Assembly: GCA_037176905.1 (NCBI GenBank)
Contig: JBBBWG010005125.1
Location: forward strand, 1 to 28,718
Origin: Azolla pinnata
Taxonomy: Eukaryota > Streptophyta > Polypodiopsida > Salviniales > Salviniaceae
Reading direction: 5' to 3'
Length of the DNA stretch: 28,718 bases
Of this stretch, positions 18,230-28,718 are shown piece after piece. The first letter of the stretch is position 1, and every line of letters starts with the position of its first letter. The notes beneath the pieces were generated by a model. That model saw only the letters and a program-made list of their open reading frames with translations, was not told the DNA's origin and did no database searches. The translations under genes were made by a program, and so were the position numbers.

Positions 18230-21200
18230 ATGGCGATGGCTTCCGACGGCCTCGATGAAGATGACATGGTTTCTCTGCAACAGGGACACGCACAGGCTCC
18301 CTCTGGTTCCCATGAAGACGAAGAGGCTCAAGAATGCCTGCGTTCGCACTTCCCCCTCTCCTTCGGACCCAGGCAGGCACAACAGCAACAACCCCGCCAG
18401 CAACACAGACAAGCGCAACAGCAGCCGGGAGGCAGGGATTCTGCATCTGTGCTTGAAGAGCCACGCCGGCGCGTGCATGGACCCCTCCCCATGCCACCTG
18501 GGTCCAAAGCTCAGCATCAGCAGCGCAACTCAGAGACCCCAGTAGCTACACAGGTCCCTGCACCAGAAGTGGAGGAGGACAAAGAGTATCCCTCCGATGA
18601 CAGGGATGGTTTGATGGTCGGCCCTCCATTACCTCCAGCATCGGCCCCTCTCGTTGAGAGTGATACAGAAGAAATTGGACCACCCCGTCCTCCTCCTCCA
18701 AATGCTGGGAGCAGCACTGATGATGATGATGCTGATACTGATGATGATGAGGACGATGATGGCGATGGGGCTCGTTACGAGGAAGAAGATTTCAAGGTTC
18801 CATTGAGTAACGAGATAGTGCTGAAAGGACATTCCAAGGTACAGACTTGTACTGCTGCTATGAAGAAATTTCTTCCATGGGGTTAGTTACCATGTGGTAG
18901 TTGTTTGACCTAGCTGGAACTGGGTAAGTCCATATATTCATCTAAAATGCACAGATAAAATCATCTTGGAAAAGGTAGCCTACTGAATTGACCTGCTACT
19001 AATGATGTTATCTTTTCTCAGTTCTAGAGATGGACTATCTGGGGATTGTGATATTCATAGTACTGTCGTTGAAAAGCTATGACCTTGTGTCAGTTCAGAA
19101 TTTGGATCTTTGATGTTAGGGTAGGGCGTTAAATTGTAACTGTTGAAGTAACATGATGCTGAAGGAAGAGCTATTCCCGATTACTTTGTTAAGCATGAAG
19201 CTTGACATGTTTGTAGGTTGTTTCAGCATTAGCCGTTGACCCCACTGGCACGAGAGTGTTAACAGGAAGCTATGACTATATGGTTCGCATGTATGATTTC
19301 CAAGGAATGGATTCAAGATTGCAGTCGTTTAGACAGCTGGAGCCATTTGAAGGACATCAAGTGCGTGGCCTCAGTTGGAGTCCAACAGCTGATCGGTTTT
19401 TGTGTGTCACAGGATCTGCACAAGCAAAGGTTAGGAAAGCCTGCTCCCTATAGTATAAAAGTAGCATGAAACTGGTATATTGATGCATCCAAAACTTCAT
19501 TAAGAGATTATGATACTATTACAACCTAAATGTTCGGTGTAAATGCTCTATGCTCATAAATCCATTCATTAATTATATATATGAAAATATGTCTTTCTCT
19601 CTCTCTTAATGGATGCCTATGTTCTGTAATAATTGTTGCTGCCTCGTAACACTTCTGTTTCCTTAAACGGGTATCAAAATTTTCAGATACCAAGTCTGCA
19701 AAAAACTCTTTAGATTTTATTTAGACTTCTTTCAGAGATATAGGATAAGCTTTCTGGTCACTAGTCTGCCCATTTGTTTGAAGAAATCATTTGCGGATTG
19801 TGGGAACAATGGCCTTCAGTTCAACTGCAGTAAAAAATCTCTTTGAGATTAAGAGGTTGGAGGGAAAAAGTTTTGAATTATGGAAAGATCATATGTAGGG
19901 CAGATTTTTTCTCAGAGAATGGGGGGCTTTTGTGGAGTGAACCTAGAGAGGATCTGCATCTTAAGCATCTTAATTTAGTATAGGTGTATCTGTTGAGCTA
20001 TGTATAAAAGGTATGAATTTTCATTGTGGAAAAACATGGCTGGAATGTTTGGAAAATTATTACAAGAGTAATTTCATTGTTGGCTACTTTAGAAGCTAGA
20101 ATTTTGGCCGCCTTAGTGAAGTTTTTGAGTAACGTAATTACTAATACTGTAGTGAAATGTCCAAAACTTGATAAAATGTTTTATAAGATGTCTAAAGGAT
20201 AGACAAATAGCAAGAAGGAAAGATAAACAAACACCGCTATACTATTGCATGAAGAAATAAAAACATAAGAAAGCCTGAATAGATTTAATTTCACATATGT
20301 AGTACAACAATGAATTGATTCAAGGACGACTAGTTGTGTAACATCTTCAATTAACAGCTCTAAGTGTCTACTTGTTGCATGAGTGCGGAAAACATTCAAT
20401 GTTTGAAACCAACTAAGCTCTGTTATGGGGATTCTTGCTACAATATATTTCAATTTGCATATGAGTAAATTAATTTAAATCGCAGTTGCACTAATTAATC
20501 TTTTTTGGTAAGCATATCCTACTATATTGATGGGCTCTCCCTGCGATATTCCTTTCAAGCATTTGCACTTGAAGTAAAACGATGTACGTGCATTTGCACA
20601 GGCATAATACATTATTTTGTTCCCTGACTCAGGAAACATAGGTTGACAAACCACTTTTGGAAACTAGGTTTCTCAAAGCATAGCTAAAAATTGTACCTTT
20701 TTCATGTGTTACTATTGTTATGGCCTCCATACCAACTCAAACTTCCAATATTTTCAGACCATTTGATTTCATTGATGCCGAAAATTCAGGGGGAAAACAT
20801 AACACAAATAAGTGTTCATGCAATGGTTGTCTTTGTTCCAAGGATTGAAAGCGTCTTTCACGTGGACAGGTTTTGATTATGAACTGTACCATATAACTAC
20901 ACCATAGTAAGAGTGTGGTAATATTGAAATTTGATGTGCATGCAGATTTATGACAGAGATGGATTAACTTTGGGTGAGTTTCTGAGAGGTGATATGTATA
21001 TACGAGATTTGAAAAATACAAAAGGCCATATCTCAGGCTTGACTGGAGGTCAATGGCACCCGAAGGAGAAACAAACCATTTTGACATGTTCAGAAGATGG
21101 ATCCTTAAGAATTTGGGATGTTAGTGACTTCAAGTCTCAGAAACAGGTTAGATTGATCAAGACAATGCATTGAATGTTGTAACCTGGATTCATGTTATGA

Positions 21201-22588
21201 TTAAGGAGGATGGATTTTCAGGTTATCAAGCCAAAGCTGGCAAGGCCAGGCCGTGTGCCAGTTACAGCATGTGCATGGGGTTTGGAAGGTAAATGCGTTG
21301 CTGGTGGATTGGGCAATGGATCTGTACAGGTTTGCATTATTTCCCCTATCTAGATTTTTCTTGGCCTTAAAAGGTGTTTTTCCCTATGTTTTTGATCTTT
21401 ACTTCATTCTGTTCAGGTCTGGAACATAAAAGGGGGTTGGGGAAGCAGGCCAGATGTTTATATTGAGAAAGCCCATAAAGATGGCGAAGATGTTTCTGGC
21501 TTGACGTTTTCTTCAGATGGATATACACTTCTATCCAGGAGTCTTGACGAAACTCTCAAAGTTGTTGAAACTCAAATGATTACTGAGCTTGTCGTGATGT
21601 TTAAAAAGTCTGAACATGCAATATGTTTGTCCTGTAGGTGTGGGATTTGCGGGCAGCAAAGTCTCCTGTCAAAATCTTCGGAGATCTCCCCAACTTCTAT
21701 CCACAAACAAATGTGGCATTTAGTCCCAACGAGCAACTCATCATGACTGGAACATCAGCAGAGAAAGATGGGAAGGCTGGAGGATTGTTATACTTATTTG
21801 ACAGGCGGCGATTAGAGCTTCTACGCAAAATTGGGGTGTCTAGTCAAAGTGTGGTTTCATGTATGTGGCACACGCATTTAAACCAGGTAACATGTTTGTT
21901 ACATATTATTTAGTGATGTGTGATGTTATTTTCCTTTTCAGTGCTTAGAAGGGTTCTAAAGATGGGATCCTGATCATGCACAGATTCTTGCAACAACTGG
22001 TGATAAAAAGGAGGGGAGTACTCACATATTCTATGATCCTGTTATCAGCGTGAGGGGTGCCTTAGTGTGTGTTTCACGGGCTCCGAGGAAGAAATCCATG
22101 GAAGATTTTGAAGCGCGACCTGTGATCCATCATCCACATGCGCTCCCTCTTTTTAGAGATGAGCCAAGCAGGAAAAGGCAAAGAGAGAAGGCCCGAAGCG
22201 ATCCCCTGAAATCGATGCGCCCCGATTTGCCTGTGACTGGTCCTGGTCATGGTGGAAGAGTGGGTACGACTAAAGGCAGCCTGTTAACACAGTATCTGCT
22301 GAAGGTCAGTTTGGTCTCTGCCCTAGTTCAGTTACACTGTCTGTTTCATCGATCAATTCGAAAACGCCATACCCTTCTTTTACCTTCTTTGTGTTCTTTT
22401 GGGTTGTGTGGGTGCAGGAAGGTGGGCTAATGAAAGAAACATGGATGGAGGAAGATCCAAGGGCAGCCATCTTGAGGCACGCGGAAGCAGCTGCGAGTGA
22501 TCCAAAGTACATTGCACCAGCGTATGCAAAAACCCAACCAGACACAATCTTTGCCTCAGATTTGGACTCTGATGAGGAAGAAACGTGA
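18230..22588 (+). CDS. WDR70: WD40-repeat protein, WDR70 type
   Basis: Eight exons give about 671 residues. Exons: 18230-18838, 19217-19429, 20946-21146, 21222-21329, 21417-21560, 21638-21886, 21984-22304, 22418-22588. All introns are GT-AG and phase 0. The start is the first ATG (18230); a second in-frame ATG at 18236 is possible. Residues 1-190 are low-complexity: Gln-rich (about 48-66), Pro-rich, then acidic Asp runs (about 165-185). Seven WD40 blades run from about 197 to 540, each ending in WD-like pairs (MYDF, IYDR, IWDV, VWNI, VWDLR, LFDR, FYDP). VWDLR (426-430) fits the WDxR DDB1-binding motif. A conserved C-terminal tail has RGALVCVSRAPRKKS, HALPLFRDEPSRKRQREKA, GPGHGGRVGTT and KETWMEEDPR. 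Family knowledge: human WDR70 works with CUL4-DDB1 in histone H2B ubiquitylation at DNA breaks; the plant role is little known. A copia relic ends about 45 bp upstream. Confidence 0.93.
19809..20110 (+). pseudogene. Possible copia Gag relic in WDR70 intron 2
   Basis: From 19809 the plus strand reads MAFSSTAVKNLFEIKRLEG, then FELWKDHM, a stop, and FFLREWGA. A start followed by F-I-L-G and WK..M is typical of the N-terminus of plant copia Gag (UBN2-like). Downstream similarity is weak and broken. It lies in the 1516-bp intron 2 (19430-20945), the longest of the gene, so it may explain the extra length. The call rests on a short motif only. Confidence 0.4.
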
Positions 22589-23825
22589 TATCAACACCAG
22601 TATGTATAATATCAAACCCTAGACCCTAAATCCTCTTCTTGTAAGCTCAATGGAATATAATATACTAGGAGAAAAAGAGAAACTGTGTATGTGTGTGTGT
22701 TTAGAGGGGGAGAGTTTTGACTTTGGAAGTCAAATACTCTTAACTCATCTTGAGGCACAGATTCAGGCAGGATATTACAACATTTGCTATTATTATCATC
22801 AAGAAATTCAGCATTTACAGGCTGCAAGTAAACCAAGCCTGCACAGGGATTTTCTTTGACTTGGTCCATGTATTCATTCATTTGTTAGAATTGAATTGAC
22901 ATGGAGGTGCTAACAGAGTATTTTTAAATTATGTGTCAAATGAGAGGCCTAGAGAGATGTATAAAAATGAGGCCAAGCCACCTTTCATAGCGCATTATTT
23001 AGTATAATGAAAAAATTGAGGTTGTGGCTCGCATAGATTGTTTGTAGTAGTTTGCCTAATAATTGACAATGTGGGAAGTTGGTGGTAAGTGTATCACTAT
23101 AAATGTTTTGACATTCAGAGCTTTTCTTCTATTTTCCAACACATGCTTGTTCGATATCTTGATATTTTGCTTGCTACACATCATCATATAGATCATAGAG
23201 CAAAGCCTTGTGTAGTGGATCAACAAAAGGAATGGCCGGTGTCCAGAAAGTTGATGGCCAGCTTCTTCCGTTTCCTTGCACAAGGCCACATCAACCCCAC
23301 CTTATAAAAATCTTTAAATTCTATGTATTTATATAATTTGTAAAAATTATTAAAGAACCACTTCAAAACTTGAGTAATTTGAAAGTTTATTAAAAAACTA
23401 GTGATGTTAGCAAATAATGACATTCCCAATGTATAGAGAGATCATAATAATTTAATGTTAGCTTTGCGACATCATTTCTTAAAAAATGCTTAGTATAATT
23501 GAAATAGTTAATTACTTTCAAAAAATTTATAATATTGTTATAATTATAGTATATTGCTTATTTTATTTGATTGTGACAAAACATTCATGGGCTTAATCTT
23601 CACGATGTCTTTGTTTTTGACGAAACACATGACTTTATTCAAGAATTCGATATATCACGTTAACTTCTTGCATAAAACATAAAATTTCTAGAAGGGGTTG
23701 ATCTTAAAAAAATACATGGCTTTATAGAAGAAGTCAATGTGGTGCATCAACTGCTTCAATAAACATATAAAACATAAATATTTTACAAATGGTCGATACT
23801 AGCATATATCCATTTAAGGAAGTGA
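22589..23825. other. WDR70 3' flank and AT-rich intergenic DNA
   Basis: The first few hundred bases should contain the WDR70 3' UTR; the polyadenylation site was not fixed. The rest is AT-rich with no coding region, clear repeat or transposon motif that I can recognise. Confidence 0.5.
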
Positions 23826-23890
23826 CATGGTAAAAATTACACCCTTAACCTTTATTATTACAATTAAACAACCTAACCAATACACTATAT
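23826..23890 (-). repeat. tRNA-like SINE head, degenerate
   Basis: On the minus strand TAGTGTATTGGTTAGG is a good A-box region, and AAGGTTAAGGGTGTAA about 30 bases on is a decayed B-box region. The spacing matches the other modules listed here. Confidence 0.45.
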
Positions 23891-24129
23891 TCATGATAAT
23901 ATTCACTATTATCAAAGTAAATATTTATTTATATCTATGTTTAATATTTCACACAAAACATTTATACAATAATAAAAATAAAACTCAAACTGAGAGTCAA
24001 ACATAATACCTTTACTTTCACAATCGAGTTGTAATGTAACCAACATAGAATCCAAGATAATATTATATAAACCAACACATGAACTTCTTGTGTTAATGCC
24101 TTGTGTTTCTACAAAAAACAAAAATATTT

Positions 24130-24195
24130 AAATATAGTGAGAGTTGAACCCATGACCTCTACTTTAACTCTCAAATTGAGGTTTTGGTAATGCTA
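24130..24195 (-). repeat. tRNA-like SINE head, degenerate
   Basis: On the minus strand TAGCATTACCAAAACC is followed by GAGGTCATGGGTTCAACTC, a strong B-box region. The GAGGTCATGGGTTCAA wording equals that of the array modules. Confidence 0.5.
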
Positions 24196-24758
24196 TATGT
24201 TTGAAATAAAGGAAGTATGTTATAGATGTATTAAAGTTTGGTATGCTACCATGTAAAGCGTTGTTATTGCCATTGGATACAAATGCTAAGTATCGACCAA
24301 ATATTGGTGAAAGAAGAGACTCAGTTGACGAGAAAGAACCTCAAACTAGGTAACCAGGTTTGGATTGGCGGTAATGTTTATTTTCTGCTAAAAACTCAGG
24401 TTTATTTTCTCTTTTTCTACTAGAAAAGAAGGCACTCATGGCCATTGTAAGCATAAGAGAACATGCATTATATCATTACAGAAATTTCTCAATTAGTTCT
24501 CCTTTATTTAAGTTCATATAATCCTAGTTTTCATGAAGATTAATCGCATCATATGTGTATCACTCAAATTTGATCTATTCTTCATTTTATTTTGATGTCT
24601 TAAGCCATTTTTCTTGTCCAAATAATCTTTTTCTGTTAGACATTTTCTTATCAATGATTGCCCCTATGATCCGTACAAAAACAAGACAGAGGATACCTTC
24701 TCGAAGAGAATCTTTTCCGATGGAAAGTGCTGCATCACTAAGAGATTCCCATAAGAAA
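24196..24758. other. Intergenic, nothing recognised
   Basis: AT-rich sequence. A 75-codon frame at 24555-24782 runs across the repeat terminus at 24759 and has no family resemblance that I can see. Confidence 0.4.
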
Positions 24759-24940
24759 CATTACAAGGTATTGAGTCCTTAGCCACGACCATTTACACGA
24801 GTTTTGCCGCGAGTTTGCCGCGACGTTTTTCAAAACTTTTGACGCGTTATTTACCACAACTATATACGTGTTTGTAACCATAAGATTTGACGCATCGATT
24901 ACTGTGACCTAACTAAAATTTACAATAACACTATGTCATA

Positions 24941-25000
24941 GGCAAGATTTGAACCAATCACCTTAATTACAAGGTCAAGTGATTTAACATACAATTATAT
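24941..25000 (-). repeat. tRNA-like module 1 of the array
   Basis: The minus strand has GGTGATTGGTTCAAATCTTG (B-box region) preceded by a decayed A-box region. It is the most degenerate of the six. Confidence 0.5.
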
Positions 25001-25660
25001 AATTTATTTACATTAAATTTATTATTATTATTATAAAATTTTCTTTCTCCTTCCCATAAATAATGAGTAACGTACCTTGGTTAACAATAATTGTGCTTTT
25101 TCCAATTATTATTATATACAATGTACTAAATCTATACGTCTATCCATATACAAATCAATATGCATCAATACATCTAAATATGCATATACATCTATCTACA
25201 TAGGCATGTATATATATATGTACAAGCGAATATCAATCAGACATGTACATATAGGTGAATATACATGTATGCATGGATATGCAAGTGAATTTGCATGTAT
25301 GTTTCAATATATAGGTGAATGTGCCTATATCTGACCATTTACAGGTCAATAAACATTAAACATGTACATATATAGACGAATATGCATATATCTATGCATA
25401 TACACACACAACTATGCATGAGAAAATTAATTTTTAGATGAATATGCATTTATGTATGCATATATAGGTGAATACATACTAATATAAGCTATGTTATAGC
25501 AAAGTCGTCGCGCTATTTGCACGGCTATGTTGTAGCAACATCGTGACAAAATGTGCAGTATAAAGATTTAATTTTGCTTCATGTTTGTTTCATATTTGTT
25601 GCAACATAGATGCACTTGTTGCTAAAAAATTGCCGCGATCATATTCTAACATTGTGTTCC

Positions 25661-25722
25661 AGGCAAGATTTGAACTCATGACCTCAGTTAAAACAATCAA
25701 ATAGTTTATGCAATCAATCCAA
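25661..25722 (-). repeat. tRNA-like module 2 of the array
   Basis: The minus strand has GGATTGATTGCATAAAC, TTTGATTGTTTTAA and GAGGTCATGAGTTCAAATCT in tRNA order (D-arm, anticodon-arm, T-arm). Confidence 0.55.
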
Positions 25723-26238
25723 CATACAATTATATAATATATATATATATATACTAAATTTGAAGTAAAATGATCAATATCCAATTATCTATCCATATAT
25801 AAATCAATATGCGTGTGACGTGTGTCTGTGTATATATATATATATACATGAATATATATGTATATATGCATATACAAGAGAAAATACATCAAACATGTAC
25901 ATTATAGGTGAATATGCATGTTTGCATGGATATACGGGTGAATATGCATGTATTTAGCCCTTTACAGGTCAATAAGCATCAAACATGTACATATTTAGAT
26001 GAATATGCATATATGTACATATATGGTGAATACATACTAAAATAAGCTAATTTGTAGCTATGTTACAACAAATAGAGCGTCGATGTTGCATCTATGTTGC
26101 GGCAAATATCACATCTATGTTGTAACAATGTCACGACAAACAACGCATCTATGTTGAAGCAAAATGTGCAGTAAAGATCTGATATCGCCGCGTGTTTGCT
26201 GCAACATAAATGCGAACACATTGCAACATTGTATCACA

Positions 26239-26301
26239 GGCAAGATTTGAACCCATGGTCTCATTTGAAACAATCAAATGGTCTATCCAATAAATCCAGC
26301 A
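26239..26301 (-). repeat. tRNA-like module 3 of the array
   Basis: The minus strand has TTGGATAGAC, then CATTTGATTGTTTCAAATG, which folds into a perfect 7-bp stem with a 5-base loop at the anticodon-arm position, then CATGGGTTCAAATCTTGCC. It is the best folded of the modules. No paired acceptor stem is seen. Confidence 0.6.
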
Positions 26302-26850
26302 TAAATTTCAAGTAAACTAATCAATATCCAATTATCTATCCATATATTATAAATCACATTGTGTATACATCTAAATATACATGTATCTATATACATGAAT
26401 ATATGAATATATGAATATTTATGTGTATATATATGTATCTATGCATATACAAGCGAAAATGCATCAAACATGTACATTATAGGTGAATATGCATGTTTGC
26501 ATGGATATACAGGTGAATTTGCATGGATGTTTCAATATACGAGTGAATATGCATGTATCTGGCCCTTTACAAGTCATTATACACCAAACATGTACCATAT
26601 ATAGACGAATATGCATATATCTATGTATATACACACAAACATTCATGAAATCATGAATATTTAGATAAATATGAATGTATGTATGCATATACAAGTACAT
26701 ACTAATATAAGTTAATTTGCAGCTATGTTGCAGCAAAGAGCGCGTCTATGTTGTAGCAAGGTAAAGATCCAATTTCTTTGCATGTTTGATGCAACATAAA
26801 CGCAATTGGTTGCTACAAATTTGTCGTGACCATACTACAACATTGTGTCT

Positions 26851-26915
26851 CAAGCAAGATTTGAACCCATCACGTCATTTGAAAATTTAATGGTCCACCT
26901 AATCAATCCAAGATA
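26851..26915 (-). repeat. tRNA-like module 4 of the array
   Basis: The minus strand has TTGGATTGATTAGGTGGACC, then TTAAATTTTCAAATG, then GTGATGGGTTCAAATCTTGC. Confidence 0.55.
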
Positions 26916-26960
26916 AAATTATATAAGGTAAAGTAAAATGATGAATATCCAATATATATC

Positions 26961-27493
26961 TATGGATTATTGGAGAAAACACAAAATTCAAAAAGTTGGT
27001 GTTTATTAGAAAACTTTAAATTTGTCATTTTTTGAAAATGATAAGAATGTTTTAAATAAGCTATATTGACATTTAATAGCAACTATTTATTAGAGCATTG
27101 TCCTCATCCAAATGTAATCAAACATTAACAGGATTGTGTGTTAAAGATCTTGTTTGTCGAGTTATTTTATCCATGCTTTTAATATTTAACTTCTCCTTGA
27201 TTATACTAATCATTGAATTCTTTAAATGGTCTGATTTTGTTAAGGTAAAATCATAAATTAGAGTAACATCCACTTTTCCAACCATTGTACCTATCATTTC
27301 CAAACCGTCCAAAAAAAAACATTTTAACTAGTTGTGTAATACCAATGAATATTAAATGATAATACCCTATTATCATTTTCATTTGTTAATTTAAATGTAG
27401 AACCTTTGCTATCCGAAATGGACAACCTAAGTGATCATGCTTTGATAATGTTTCGATTAACATCCTAATCTCTATTTCCTGTAAATTACCCCA
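26961..27493. other. Unrelated AT-rich sequence interrupting the array
   Basis: It lacks the satellite and the ATGTTGCAGC block. A 64-codon minus frame at 27118-27312 shows no recognisable family. It separates the truncated unit 4 from a new CACTA-like end. Confidence 0.5.
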
Positions 27494-27644
27494 CACTACA
27501 AGGTATTAGGCTATTTCCCGCGATAGTTTGCCACGACGCGACAATTTTTTTTTAGAATCGCATCAAATTTGCTGCGACTATTTACGCGAGTTTTGCCGCT
27601 CCATTTACCACGAGCTTGCTGCAAACTTACAACACTTTGTTACA

Positions 27645-27712
27645 ACCAAGATTTGAACCTGTGATCTCATTTCACACAATCAAATCATCTAACCAATTCA
27701 ACTAACAAACAC
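27645..27712 (-). repeat. tRNA-like module 5 of the array
   Basis: The minus strand has TAGTTGAATTGGTTAGA, a good pol III A box (27693-27704 is TAGTTGAATTGG), and AGGTTCAAATCTTGG, a good B box, 33 bases apart. It is the best pol III promoter match of the set. Confidence 0.65.
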
Positions 27713-28280
27713 TTATGTAATATAATTAGTAAATACTATATTTATTATTATTATTTACAATGTTTGAAATCATACATCTATTCATATACAAATCAATATG
27801 CATGAATACATCTAAATATACATACAAATCTACATACACATGTAGATATACATGAATATATGAATATTTATACGTATGTATGTATGCATATAAAAGCGAA
27901 TATGAATCAGACATGTGCATGCATATATAAGTGAATATGTATGTATTGATAGATATACAAGTGAATTTGCATGTAAGTTTCAATATACAGGTGAATGTGC
28001 TTGTATCTAACCATTTACAGTTCAAACTACATCAAACATGTACATATATAGACAAATCTGCATATTTCTATGCACACACACAAATATGCATTAAAAAATG
28101 AACATTTTGACGAATATGCATGCATGTATGAATATAGAAGTGAATGCATACTAATATAAGTTAATTTGCAGTTATGTTGCAGCAAACTCACGGCAAAATG
28201 TGCAGTAAACATACAATTTTGCCGCGTGTTTGCTGCATATTTGCTGGAAAATTGCCGCAACCATATTGCAACACTGTGTC

Positions 28281-28348
28281 CCAGGTAGGATTTGAACACA
28301 TCACCTCATCTGAAACCAGCAAATGGTCTACCCAATCAATACAACATA
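28281..28348 (-). repeat. tRNA-like module 6 of the array
   Basis: The minus strand has TATTGATTGGGTAGACC, then CATTTGCTGGTTTCAGATG (anticodon-arm position), then GTGATGTGTTCAAATCCTACC. Confidence 0.55.
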
Positions 28349-28718
28349 GCATGATATAATATATTTATTAAAGTACCATAAAATGATTAATATCCAATTA
28401 TCTATAGATAGATACACCAATATATTTGTATACATGTAAATATACGTGTATATATATACATGAATATATTAATATTTATGGGTATATATATGTATGTAAT
28501 CATATACAAGCGATTATAAAGCAAACATGTACATTATAGGTGAATATGCATTTACAACTCAATATACATCAAAGATGTACAAATATAAACGAATTTGCAT
28601 ATCAATATGCATACACAGACAAATATGCATGGAAAAATGACTATTTAGATGAATATGCATGTATGTATGCATATACAAGTGAATACATACTACTATAAGT
28701 TAATTTGCAGCTATGTTG

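Larger units (their letters stand above)
24759..26960 (+). mobile_element. CACTA-like element, left end with tandem interior; right end not found
   Basis: CATTACAAGGTATTGAG at 24759 matches the termini at 11073 and 27494. GCG-rich subterminal words (GAGTTTTGCCGCGAG, TTTGACGCGTTATT) follow to about 24920. Then come three large tandem units with tRNA-like modules near 24945, 25666 and 26243, and a truncated fourth near 26857 whose satellite part is lost after about 26960. No transposase or other coding sequence is present. Reading frames in this stretch are translations of ATGCATGTATG repeats. Confidence 0.6.
24920..28718. repeat. Tandem array of about 580-790-bp composite units
   Basis: Each unit has, in order, a GCAAGATTTGAACCCAT block (tRNA-like on the minus strand), an AT-rich satellite (GAATATGCATGTATGTATGC, GGTGAATATGCATG, TCAAACATGTACATATATAG), a GCAGCTATGTTGCAGCAAA block, and CGTGTTTGCTGCAACATAAA with TTGCCGCGACCATATTG. 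B-box starts at 24945, 25666, 26243, 26857, 27649 and 28287 give spacings of 721, 577, 614, 792 and 638 bp. The 792-bp gap includes unrelated sequence (26960-27493) and a fresh CACTA-like end. The array runs off the window at GCAGCTATGTTG. Confidence 0.85.
27494..28718 (+). mobile_element. Second CACTA-like element, left end; continues past the window
   Basis: CACTACAAGGTATTAGG at 27494 is followed by TTTGCCACGACGCGAC, CGCGAGTTTTGCCGC and similar words to about 27635. Two tandem units follow (tRNA-like modules at 27649 and 28287). The order equals that of the element at 24759. The right end lies outside the window. Confidence 0.65.

Noticed and set aside
21561..21637. Read-through of WDR70 exon 5 into the following 77 bases
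   Set aside because: The segment has GT-AG ends and a length that breaks the frame. Removing it joins the conserved blade ending in VWDLR.
24555..24782. 75-codon plus-strand frame
   Set aside because: It overlaps a CACTA-like terminus, has no recognisable motif and has no splice-linked continuation.
25077..28299. Several 60-100-codon frames rich in Tyr, Ile, His and Met
   Set aside because: They are translations of the ATGCATGTATG satellite in both strands; the residues follow the repeat, not a protein family.
24920..28718. Genuine tRNA gene cluster
   Set aside because: A and B boxes are present, but no acceptor stems can be paired and copies differ widely. They are tRNA-derived repeats.

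Overview
This is nuclear DNA of a land plant. Two intron-rich genes encode proteins whose closest remembered relatives are plant orthologues. A retrotransposon primer-binding site matches plant initiator tRNA-Met, the transposon families are plant-type, and a promoter carries plant telo-boxes. The sequence is AT-rich and crowded with decayed transposons, so a large, repeat-rich genome is likely. I cannot name the species.

Layout. 1-2350: an LTR remnant, then tandem repeats with an alternating short/long (higher-order) pattern. 3077-8760 (minus): a 13-exon gene for a nucleolar DEAD-box helicase of the HAS1/DDX18 (Arabidopsis RH27/RH51) type. Its upstream region holds a 23-bp tandem repeat that places several telo-boxes in the promoter. 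9506-11072 (minus): a decayed chromovirus (Ty3/gypsy) integrase and chromodomain, split by a 379-bp LTR-plus-primer-site insertion with a perfect 5-bp target duplication. 11073-15243: a composite block bounded by CACTA-like inverted termini and GCG-rich subterminal repeats, containing two gypsy integrase relics and an LTR-like piece. 15244-18185 (plus): two different Ty1/copia relics, the second ending about 45 bp before a start codon. 18230-22588 (plus): an 8-exon WDR70-type WD40 gene. 22589-24758: gene-free AT-rich DNA with SINE-like traces. 24759-28718: at least two left ends of the same CACTA-like family, followed by a tandem array of roughly 580-790-bp units. Each unit combines a tRNA-like module, an ATGCATGTATG-type satellite and a GCAGCTATGTTGCAGC block.

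The two genes are independent housekeeping genes. The helicase acts in 60S ribosomal subunit maturation; the WD40 protein is a probable DDB1-CUL4 adaptor. No operon or gene cluster is present. The most unusual material is the CACTA-like repeat family with its tRNA-like tandem interior, the nested LTR insertion, and the telo-box repeat in a ribosome-biogenesis promoter. All exon boundaries were read by eye from GT/AG sites and protein conservation; no alignment, search or transcript data were available.
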